Shown here: one piece after another, positions 1 to 5,606 of the stretch
Numbering within the stretch: position 1 is the stretch's first letter
How the letters are laid out: every line of letters starts with the position of its first letter
Assembly (NCBI GenBank): GCA_934527255.1
Contig: CAKTAM010000112.1
Location: 1-5,844, forward strand
Reading direction: 5' to 3'
Source: an uncultured Oscillospiraceae bacterium
GTDB taxonomy: Bacteria > Bacillota > Clostridia > Oscillospirales > Ruminococcaceae
DNA length: 5,844 nucleotides
The notes under the pieces: generated by a model
Databases searched by the model: none
What the model saw: the letters and a program-made list of their open reading frames with translations, nothing else
What the model was told of the DNA's origin: nothing
Made by a program: the position numbers and the translations under genes

Positions 1-147
1 TAATGAAAAATGTGTGAAAACCGTTTGAGGGCGCTTTGTCATAAGCCTTGACCCGGCGAAAGGGCGGCGCTGCGGAAAGCCGTTTTCCAAAGGCTTCCGG
101 GGGGTTCCCGGAGAAATGATACAAAAAGGAATAAAAGGAGAATCGTT
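1..147 (+). other. Non-coding leader upstream of the dehydrogenase gene, hairpin-rich
   Basis: No gene is visible here. The stretch can form overlapping small hairpins: GGAAA (74-78) with TTTCC (84-88), GGAAAGCC (74-81) with GGCTTCC (92-98, one bulged A), and CCGGG (97-101) with CCCGG (107-111). None is followed by a T-run, so none is a convincing terminator. TTGACC (48-53) resembles a -35 box, but the DNA about 17 bases downstream is G+C-rich and has no -10 box, so I do not call a promoter. The promoter of the downstream gene may lie here or before the window. Confidence 0.4.
136..140 (+). promoter_or_regulatory. Ribosome binding site of the dehydrogenase gene
   Basis: AGGAG lies seven bases before the ATG at 148 inside an A-rich context, a near-ideal Shine-Dalgarno for a Gram-positive bacterium. 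It fixes the start at 148. Confidence 0.85.
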
Positions 148-1098
148 ATGGACTACAAACGTGTAGTGGTTGCCGGCGGCGGCGTCCTCGGCAGCCAGAT
201 CGCTTTTCAGGCGGCCTACTGCGGCTTTGATGTGACCATCTGGCTGCGCAGCGAGGGCAGCATTGGCCGCACGCAGCCCAAGCTGGATCATCTGAAAGAG
301 GTCTACACCGAGACCATTCACAAAATGGCGACGCCGGAGGGCAAAACGCCTGCCGTGTGGGCCCGCGGCATTGCCGAATATGACACCTTTGATGAGGCTG
401 CCTGTCTGGAAAAGGTGCAGAAGGCCTATGACGGCATTCATCTGGAGCTGGACCTCGGCAAAGCGGTGGCAGATGCCGACCTTATCATTGAGAGCATGGC
501 GGAGGATGAAAAGGAGAAAATCGCGTTCTATACGCGCCTTGCCCCGCTGCTGCCCGAAAAGACAGTCATTGTGACCAACTCCTCTACGCTGCTGCCCTCC
601 AAGTTCGCCAAATACACCGGCCGTCCGGAAAAATATCTGTCGCTGCATTTTGCAAACTCCATCTGGAAAAACAATACCGCCGAGATCATGGCCCAGAGCA
701 AGACGGACAGCCGCTATTTTGAAGAGATCATGCAGTTTGCCGATGCCATCCGGATGATCGCGCTGCCGGTGCGGAAAGAGAAATCGGGCTATCTGCTCAA
801 CTCGATGCTGGTGCCGCTGCTGTTCTCCGGCATGGATCTGTATGTCAACGGCATTTCGGATCCGGAGAGCATCGACAAGGCGTGGACGCTGGGCACCGGC
901 GCACCCAAGGGCCCGTTCCAGATCCTGGATACCGTCGGCCTGACAACGGCGTATAACATTGTCAAAATGTATCTGAAGATACCCTCTTTCCTGGCGCCGT
1001 ATAACTTCAAGGGCATGGAAAAAATGCTGAAGAAGTATATCGACGAGGGCAAGCTGGGCATGTCTGCCGGTGAGGGCTTCTATAAATACAACAAGTAA
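148..1098 (+). CDS. 3-hydroxyacyl-CoA dehydrogenase family protein (3-hydroxybutyryl-CoA dehydrogenase-like)
   Basis: Predicted cytosolic oxidoreductase that interconverts 3-hydroxyacyl-CoA and 3-ketoacyl-CoA with a nicotinamide cofactor, as in butyrate formation or beta-oxidation. The 316 residues begin with a Rossmann strand and glycine loop (AGGGVLGSQIA, about 9-19). ADADLIIESMAED (108-120) matches the family's conserved acidic segment, and NSS (144-146) the Asn/Ser substrate motif. H167 (LHFAN) and E179 lie 12 residues apart, exactly as in the family's catalytic His-Glu pair, and N218 (GYLLN) matches the conserved active-site Asn. GAPKGPFQILDTVGL (251-265) and the C-terminal GEGFYKY (308-314) complete the helical domain. 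Length exceeds the roughly 282 residues of clostridial Hbd, mainly through extra sequence at about 45-95. The usual Asp at the end of beta-2 is replaced (IWLRS, 31-35), so the cofactor may be NADP(H). No thiolase or crotonase gene is adjacent, so the exact substrate is unknown; another acyl-CoA or hydroxyacid substrate is possible. Confidence 0.93.
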   Translation: MDYKRVVVAGGGVLGSQIAFQAAYCGFDVTIWLRSEGSIGRTQPKLDHLKEVYTETIHKMATPEGKTPAVWARGIAEYDTFDEAACLEKVQKAYDGIHLELDLGKAVADADLIIESMAEDEKEKIAFYTRLAPLLPEKTVIVTNSSTLLPSKFAKYTGRPEKYLSLHFANSIWKNNTAEIMAQSKTDSRYFEEIMQFADAIRMIALPVRKEKSGYLLNSMLVPLLFSGMDLYVNGISDPESIDKAWTLGTGAPKGPFQILDTVGLTTAYNIVKMYLKIPSFLAPYNFKGMEKMLKKYIDEGKLGMSAGEGFYKYNK

Positions 1099-1138
1099 GC
1101 CGACCTGCAAAGTGGTTCAGTTTACGGGCTGGCAGAAA

Positions 1139-1183
1139 GCTTACCGGCGGCAGGGCAGACTTGCGGCCGGTAAGCAAGCCTGC
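1139..1183 (+). repeat. Two overlapping inverted repeats downstream of the dehydrogenase gene
   Basis: GCTTACCGGC (1139-1148) and GCCGGTAAGC (1166-1175) form a perfect 10-bp inverted repeat. GCAGACTTGC (1155-1164) and GCAAGCCTGC (1174-1183) form a second, with one mismatch. The arms interleave, so in RNA the two stems exclude each other. They lie just before a strong terminator. A regulatory role is speculation; they may simply be part of the 3' untranslated region. Confidence 0.5.
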
Positions 1184-1189
1184 GGAAAC

Positions 1190-1232
1190 AAAAAACGCTG
1201 TATGCGCCATTTGGCGCGTGCGGTGTTTTTTT
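1190..1232 (+). terminator. Intrinsic terminator of the dehydrogenase gene
   Basis: A 19-nt left arm (1190-1208) pairs over its whole length with 1213-1231 around an ATTT loop, counting four G-U wobbles. The core is GCGCC/GGCGC, and the stem is flanked by an A-run on the left and TTTTTTT (1226-1232) on the right. This is a textbook Rho-independent terminator 91 bases after the stop codon. The A-run gives it potential in the reverse direction, but nothing on the minus strand needs it. Confidence 0.92.
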
Positions 1233-1275
1233 CTTGTCTGCAGCGGCACAAAGCCCAGCAAAGCGCCGATTGTGC

Positions 1276-1344
1276 AATAAATAAAATCAATAATGAAAAT
1301 ACAAAATAAAAATTTTCTACTATATTTAAATAAGGTTAGTGCAA
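1276..1344 (+). promoter_or_regulatory. A+T-rich probable promoter and 5' leader of the surface-protein gene
   Basis: This stretch is very A+T-rich, in sharp contrast to the flanking DNA, and follows a terminator, so a promoter is expected here. The best -10 candidate is TATATT (1321-1326), with only a weak AATACA (1298-1303) 17 bases upstream as -35. TTGTGC (1270-1275) with TAATGA (1291-1296) is an alternative with a short 15-base spacer. I cannot choose between them, and neither is strong. Confidence 0.35.
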
Positions 1345-1395
1345 ATGCACAAAAAGGCGCTGATCAAAAAGGAAAAGAAGGAGCGATCAACTTGA
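1345..1395 (+). CDS. Possible 16-residue Lys-rich leader peptide (upstream ORF)
   Basis: ATG at 1345 opens a 16-codon frame, MHKKALIKKEKKERST, ending at TGA 1393-1395. AAGG (1332-1335) stands nine bases before it as a modest ribosome binding site. The stop overlaps the TTG start of the large surface-protein gene (TTGA, 1392-1395), a geometry typical of translational coupling. The peptide is half Lys/Arg and resembles no family I recognise. Alternatives are chance, or an original longer N-terminus separated from the main frame by an indel. A promoter at TATATT would place the transcript start too close to the AAGG for this frame to be well translated. Confidence 0.3.
   Translation: MHKKALIKKEKKERST
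1378..1383 (+). promoter_or_regulatory. Ribosome binding site that decides the TTG start at 1392
   Basis: A consensus AAGGAG lies eight bases before TTG 1392, directly ahead of a classic signal peptide. The earlier in-frame ATG at 1293 has no Shine-Dalgarno before it and would add 33 polar residues encoded by A+T-rich, promoter-like DNA. TTG 1392 is therefore the preferred start. Confidence 0.8.
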
Positions 1396-4300
1396 AGCGA
1401 AGCAAATGGTTTACCCGATTGGGAAGTCTGCTGCTGGCAGCCGTCGTGCTGGCAGCAGCCTGCCTGCCGGCGCTGGCTGCGGCGCAGCCCATGCGCCTGG
1501 CCGAGCCGGAGGATACCTCACAGGACGACCGCGTCAACGCCGCGCTGAATCGGCGCGCGGATGCCACCAGCACGCAGGAGGAAGGCGGCTATTACAGCAT
1601 CGCCTTTCTGACGGACGGCGACTGGGGCACGCTGGGCTCCGGCAGCGGCCGTCTTGGCTGGACGAGCAACTCTCAGGCCACCCTGCAGGATACCGTGATC
1701 GACCTGACGGTCGACCTGGGCAAAAGCTATACGGTGGACAAAATGGTGCTCAAGCCCATGCAGTGGAGCAAGGGGCAGTCGTTCCCGCGGGCGTTTGCGC
1801 TGCAGCTTTCCGCCGACGGCGAAAGCTGGACAACGGTGCAGACGGTGACGGATGCGGATGCCAGCGCCGAAAGCGACACGGCGGTGCAGCCCGTTTCGTA
1901 TTCCTTTGCGGCGACCGAGGCACGCTGGGCGCGTATCCATATTACGGAAAGCGCCCTGCAGGAGTATGGCGGCTATCTCTCCCAGCTGGGCGAATGGGAG
2001 GTGTGGGGCGTTGGCCATACCTATGGCAAGGCCGATCTGCAGGCCGTGCTGGATGAAGCCAAGGCCATTGATACCACGCAGTACCGCATGACGACTGTCA
2101 CGGTGCTGAACAACGCCATTGCGGCCGCCGAGGAGCTTCTGGCGGCAGAGGCCCCGACCGAGGAGCAGATCATTGCAGCCATAGAGGAGCTGCGCGCTGC
2201 CATGGCCGGGCTGGTCGGCAAGGATGAGCTGGAAAACATTGCCCTGCATCAGGCCATTACGGCCACCAGCAACTATGTTCCGCCGGAGGGTTTCTTTGAC
2301 GTTGCCTATCTGGTGGACGGCGAATGGGAAACCATCACCGGCAGCAATGTCAAGCTGGGCTGGAACACCGACCCGTACGATACCAGCATGGTCGAGACCA
2401 AGCCGGTTGATATCACCATTTCGCTGGATTCCAGCTATGCCATCAGTAAAATCGTCGTCAAGCCCATGAAGTGGGGCGAGGGCGAAGCGTTCCCCCGTGA
2501 TTATGAACTGCAGCTTTCGGAGGATGGCGAAAGCTGGACGACGGTGGCCAGCGGCGTGGATATGAACGTCAAGGCGGCCTCCAACACGGAGGTGCAGCCG
2601 GTGGAATACCCCATTGCCGAAACGCGGGCCAAATTCTTCCGCATGCACATCACCCGCCACAGCACCCGGCAGGACGCCAGCGGCGCGTTCACCTCGGCGC
2701 TGGGCGAGCTGGAGCTGTTCGGCTATGAGGACGGCTACGAGATCAAGCCCACCGCCATCAACAAAAAAGCCCTGCGCATGAACCCGGGCGAGACCGATTG
2801 GCTGCAGCTGAATGTTGACAAGCATGTTCCGCGGCCCACCGTGACCTACCGCAGCGACAATACGGACGTTGTCACCGTGGATGCGGACGGTACGGTGCAT
2901 GCCGTTGCCTGCGGCAATGCGGTCATTACCGTGGAGGATACCACCAACGGTGGTACGTTCACCTGTAATGTGCTGGTGGATGAGTTCAAGGTCAAGGAGC
3001 AGTTCCAGATCGTGGCGTTCATTCCCTATTTCTGGGAAAAGGATATCAACCCCACCACGTTCGATAATCTGAAAGCGGGCGGCATTACCAACGTGGAGAT
3101 GAACTTCGCGCTGGATTCGGCCGCCATCACCTATGAGAACAACCTGAAGGCCATCGAGCTGGCGTATGAGCGCGGGCTGGATGTGACGGTCAGCGAGGCG
3201 GCCTTTACCGGTTCTACCTGGCCCTCCAAGACGGATGAGGAGATTCTGGCCTTTGTCAAGCGGTACTCGCACCTGCCCGGCGTCACCGGCTATTATATCA
3301 CCGATGAACCGGCGGTCTCGGCGCCGTTTGCCCACGCAATGAACCTCATCAAAAGCGTGATGCCGTATGCGGTCACGCACATGAACTATTGCGGCGCATA
3401 TGCCGACAATGCCCGCGGCCTGCAGGCCGAGCTGCAGAAAAGCGGCAACAGTCTCGACTATATCATGTACGACGCCTATGTGTTCACCAACGAGGTGTGC
3501 AACGAAGAGCTGCTGTATTCGCAGCTGAACTATAACCGCGCCCTCAGTCTGGAAATGAATGTGCCGTCGGCAAACTATATTCAGTCGATGTCCTGGCAGC
3601 CGTGGGTCAACCGCCCCAATGCGGATGCCATTCGCTATCAGGTGTGGGCCGACCTGGCCTATGGCCTCAAGCAGATCTCGTATTTCTGCTGGCAGACCCC
3701 GCGTTCCAACCAGTACGAGACCTACGGCCCGGCCGTTATTGACATTGACGGCAACCCCACCGATCTGTTCGAGCCGGTCAGCAAGATCAACGCCGCCGTG
3801 CAGAAGCTTGGCCCCACGCTGATGAAGCTGGATGCCCAGCAGGTGTACCATACCGGCACAAGCTTCGGCGCTTCCTATAACGAGCTGCCCGCCGGCTTCT
3901 GGCTGCGCCCGGCAGATCTGGAGCAGGCGCTGGTCGTCAGCCGTATGACCGAAAAGGAGACCGGCCGCGAATACGGCATGGTCGTCAACCGTGATTACAA
4001 CAACGCCCAGACGGTGAAGTTTACGGTGGAGGAGGGGCTGGACGGCCTGCAGGTCATCAGCACCGAGACAGGGCTTCCCGAGGCATTGCAGCCCGATGCC
4101 GACGGCGTTTATACCGTCGAGCTGGAGGCGGGCGGCGGCGTGCTGCTGCAGCTGCCGGAGGATTACCGCTTTGTGCTCAGGGGGGTCACCAACTTCTATT
4201 ATCTGAATAAGGTGATCGCGCAGGCGGAAGCGCTGGATTTGACCCAGTACAAACCCGAGGGCAAGGAAGAGTTTCAGGCGGCGCTGGCTGCGGCCAAGGC

Positions 4301-5351
4301 CACAGCAGCCAACAAGGACGCCACACAGGCCGAGGTGGACGCGGCGAAAACCGCGCTGGAGCAGGCCATGCAGGCCCTTAAGCTGTATGCCCGCGAGGGC
4401 GTCAACCTGGCGCTGCACAAAAATGTCGAAGCGCCCAACTCGTACGAGGACGGCACCTATTTCAGCCGCACCTACCTGACGGACGGCGTGCATGTGCCCC
4501 TGGCGGAAAACACCCACGCGGGCTGGTCCGTCGATCCGTATTCGGCCATTGGCCGGACGGACCCGGTTGATCTGACGGTCGATCTGGAGGATGAATACCT
4601 GCTCAGCACAGTGGTGCTGCGCCCGGCCATTTACAATGGCGGCGCGTCGTTCCCCAGCGATTATGAAATTCAGGTTTCGACCGACGGACAAACGTGGACT
4701 GCCGCTGCACAGGGCAAGGATATCAAGCTGGATGCAGCCATTGATCAATCGTATACCCTTGCACAGGTTCCGGCGCGTTATGTGCGCATCCACATTACCC
4801 GTCACAGCGAGGTGACGGATGTCGGTACCGGCGGCGCACTGTCGCAGATCGGCGAACTGGAGGTTTACGGAACCGACATCATTCCCGTGGATAAAGCCGC
4901 GCTGAAGGCGGCGATCGACAAGGCGGAAACGGCCGATTTCGGCAAGGCGGATACCACGGCGGTAGAAGCAGCGCTGGCCGAGGCCAAGGCCGTGTACGCG
5001 GATGAAAACGCCACGCAGGAGCAGGTGGATGCCGCAGCGGAAAAGCTGAACGCAGCCATTGCCGCCGCCCTGAAAGAGGCGGAGGGCGGCAGCTCCAGCT
5101 CCGGTTCCGGATCCTCTTCTTCGGGCAGCAGTTCCAGCGGTTCCGGTAGTTCCAGCGGTTCCAGCAGCTCCGGCAGCGGCTCTGCGTCGACCTCTGGCGC
5201 TGAGGCGTCGTCCTCCTCTGCGACGACTGCCGCGGCAAACCGTGCTCCCAATACCGGCGATTCGTCGCACCTCGCGGTGTGGGCGGTACTGCTGGCGCTT
5301 TGCGCACTGGGCTGCGTATTGCTGCTGCGCCGCCGCGCGCAGCGGCCGTAA
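1392..5351 (+). CDS. Secreted, cell-wall-anchored multidomain glycosidase-like protein with three discoidin/CBM32-like domains
   Basis: Predicted surface enzyme of about 1319 residues that would bind and probably cleave glycans outside the cell. Order, numbering from TTG 1392: signal peptide 1-31 (KRSK start, hydrophobic 10-28, cleavage near ALA/AAA 29-31); discoidin domain 1 about 49-207; FIVAR-like helices 208-278; discoidin 2 279-450; BIG2 Ig-like domain 451-532; TIM-barrel-like catalytic candidate 538-840 with a beta-sandwich to about 926; FIVAR 2 927-1003; discoidin 3 1004-1162; FIVAR 3 1163-1233; Ser/Gly linker from 1234; APNTG sorting motif 1285-1289, membrane helix and RRR tail. The discoidin copies share a GW motif (W90, W324, W1045) and an FP-x-x-[YF]...S-x-DG-x-[ST]W segment. 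It is preceded by a terminator and followed by two candidate ones, so probably a single-gene transcript. The domain calls are from recognition by eye: discoidin and sorting signal strong, barrel moderate. Substrate unknown. Confidence 0.88.
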   Translation: MKRSKWFTRLGSLLLAAVVLAAACLPALAAAQPMRLAEPEDTSQDDRVNAALNRRADATSTQEEGGYYSIAFLTDGDWGTLGSGSGRLGWTSNSQATLQDTVIDLTVDLGKSYTVDKMVLKPMQWSKGQSFPRAFALQLSADGESWTTVQTVTDADASAESDTAVQPVSYSFAATEARWARIHITESALQEYGGYLSQLGEWEVWGVGHTYGKADLQAVLDEAKAIDTTQYRMTTVTVLNNAIAAAEELLAAEAPTEEQIIAAIEELRAAMAGLVGKDELENIALHQAITATSNYVPPEGFFDVAYLVDGEWETITGSNVKLGWNTDPYDTSMVETKPVDITISLDSSYAISKIVVKPMKWGEGEAFPRDYELQLSEDGESWTTVASGVDMNVKAASNTEVQPVEYPIAETRAKFFRMHITRHSTRQDASGAFTSALGELELFGYEDGYEIKPTAINKKALRMNPGETDWLQLNVDKHVPRPTVTYRSDNTDVVTVDADGTVHAVACGNAVITVEDTTNGGTFTCNVLVDEFKVKEQFQIVAFIPYFWEKDINPTTFDNLKAGGITNVEMNFALDSAAITYENNLKAIELAYERGLDVTVSEAAFTGSTWPSKTDEEILAFVKRYSHLPGVTGYYITDEPAVSAPFAHAMNLIKSVMPYAVTHMNYCGAYADNARGLQAELQKSGNSLDYIMYDAYVFTNEVCNEELLYSQLNYNRALSLEMNVPSANYIQSMSWQPWVNRPNADAIRYQVWADLAYGLKQISYFCWQTPRSNQYETYGPAVIDIDGNPTDLFEPVSKINAAVQKLGPTLMKLDAQQVYHTGTSFGASYNELPAGFWLRPADLEQALVVSRMTEKETGREYGMVVNRDYNNAQTVKFTVEEGLDGLQVISTETGLPEALQPDADGVYTVELEAGGGVLLQLPEDYRFVLRGVTNFYYLNKVIAQAEALDLTQYKPEGKEEFQAALAAAKATAANKDATQAEVDAAKTALEQAMQALKLYAREGVNLALHKNVEAPNSYEDGTYFSRTYLTDGVHVPLAENTHAGWSVDPYSAIGRTDPVDLTVDLEDEYLLSTVVLRPAIYNGGASFPSDYEIQVSTDGQTWTAAAQGKDIKLDAAIDQSYTLAQVPARYVRIHITRHSEVTDVGTGGALSQIGELEVYGTDIIPVDKAALKAAIDKAETADFGKADTTAVEAALAEAKAVYADENATQEQVDAAAEKLNAAIAAALKEAEGGSSSSGSGSSSSGSSSSGSGSSSGSSSSGSGSASTSGAEASSSSATTAAANRAPNTGDSSHLAVWAVLLALCALGCVLLLRRRAQRP
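1818..2539 (+). repeat. Discoidin domains 1 and 2 share identical DNA blocks
   Basis: GGCGAAAGCTGGAC occurs at 1818-1831 and again at 2526-2539, both followed by ACGGTG after one differing base. The encoded segments QLS-x-DGESWTTV and KPM-x-W-x-x-G-x-x-FPR are nearly the same. The matching part of discoidin 3 is clearly more diverged (QVSTDGQTWTAA). This fits an older three-copy set in which copies 1 and 2 are the closer relatives. Confidence 0.6.
2985..4169 (+). other. Central TIM-barrel-like glycosidase domain plus beta-sandwich, family not identified
   Basis: Residues 532-926 of the surface protein. The pattern is alternating strands and helices starting at FQIVAFIPYFW (538-548), then GITNVEMNF, LDVTVSEAAF, GVTGYYITDEP, LDYIMYDAYVF (688-698), VPSANYIQSMSW and ISYFCWQTP. 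This resembles a (beta/alpha)8 glycoside hydrolase. TDEP (637-640) places E639 at a strand end, where clan-A-like enzymes carry the acid/base Glu. D694 and E721 are weaker candidates for a second catalytic residue. From about 841 the sequence turns to short strands (ALVVSRM, YGMVVNRDY, GGGVLLQLP), like the beta-sandwich that follows the barrel in several hydrolase families. I could not place it in a named family; it could be a catalytically dead binding domain. Confidence 0.6.
5091..5195 (+). repeat. Ser/Gly linker with short direct DNA repeats
   Basis: This encodes an almost pure Ser/Gly spacer starting at residue 1234 of the surface protein, which would hold the folded domains away from the cell wall. 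AGTTCCAGCGGTTCC is repeated exactly at 5130-5144 and 5148-5162, an 18-base period, and AGCTCC/TCCGG units recur around it. Such a tract can gain or lose units by slippage, and Ser-rich linkers of this kind are often glycosylated. Confidence 0.8.
5244..5348 (+). other. LPXTG-type cell-wall sorting signal (APNTG variant)
   Basis: APNTG (residues 1285-1289) is followed by Asp, then a hydrophobic helix LAVWAVLLALCALGCVLLL (1294-1312) and a positive tail RRRAQRP. This is the standard order for sortase anchoring: cleavage between Thr and Gly and covalent attachment to peptidoglycan. Ala replaces the usual Leu in the first motif position, a change seen in several clostridial sortase substrates. The sortase itself is not in the window. 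Confidence 0.88.
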
Positions 5352-5437
5352 GGCTTTGCCGCCGTTTCGGCAGTTGTATCAAAGTGAACTTACCGTAAAA
5401 ACGAAGGCTTTGGTCCATCCGGCCGCCGGTAAACCGG

Positions 5438-5469
5438 GCGCGCCTCCCGTTTTCGGGTGGGCGCGCTTT
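5438..5469 (+). terminator. G+C-rich hairpin after the surface-protein gene, possible first terminator
   Basis: GCGCGCC (5438-5444) pairs with GGCGCGC (5460-5466), and inside it CCCG (5446-5449) pairs with CGGG (5454-5457) around a TTTT loop. Only TTT follows before C, so termination may be inefficient. It could act as a weak terminator or a 3'-end stabilising stem. It lies between the stop codon and the stronger terminator at 5547. Confidence 0.4.
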
Positions 5470-5546
5470 CCCGGCACAGCAGGCACTGCGTCCTCGCAAA
5501 AGCGCGGGCATGGACGGCGGCCGTTTGCCGGCCGGACAGCATAACA

Positions 5547-5586
5547 AAAAATTCCGTATGAGAAGCGTTTCTCATACGGAATTTTT
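5547..5586. terminator. Bidirectional intrinsic terminator between convergent genes
   Basis: A perfect 18-bp inverted repeat (5547-5564 with 5569-5586) surrounds a GCGT loop. It has TTTTT at its right end and AAAAA (T-run on the other strand) at its left end, so it works in both directions. It lies 195 bases after the plus-strand surface-protein stop and 20 bases past the minus-strand stop at 5607, as expected for a terminator shared by converging genes. Confidence 0.93.
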
Positions 5587-5606
5587 CTATGGCAGGTCGG
5601 CTTCGT

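Noticed and set aside
48..53. TTGACC as a -35 promoter box
   Set aside because: The DNA 16-18 bases downstream is G+C-rich with no -10-like sequence.
1070..1309. Plus-strand frame overlapping the end of the dehydrogenase gene and the spacer
   Set aside because: It runs through the strong terminator, has no ribosome site of note, and encodes nothing recognisable.
1453..1464. Possible lipoprotein signal around Cys24 (LAAAC) of the surface protein
   Set aside because: Position -3 to the Cys is Ala, not Leu, and the protein already has a C-terminal sorting signal plus a good signal peptidase I site at 29-31, so lipid anchoring is unlikely.
4865..5251. Minus-strand frame encoding a Glu/Pro/Leu-rich protein opposite the Ser/Gly linker
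   Set aside because: It is the antisense reading of the repetitive Ser/Gly tract and FIVAR 3, with no ribosome site or family resemblance.
1518..5270. A 1250-codon open frame on the minus strand opposite the surface-protein gene
   Set aside because: Its translation is low-complexity, rich in Arg, Gly, His and Ile, with no recognisable domain. It lies fully antisense to a gene with clear signal peptide, domains and sorting signal. G+C-biased third positions explain the lack of stops.
5242..5544. Plus-strand frame overlapping the end of the surface-protein gene
   Set aside because: It lacks a ribosome site, crosses the G+C-rich hairpin, and its Arg/Ala/Pro-rich product looks like chance translation of G+C-rich DNA.
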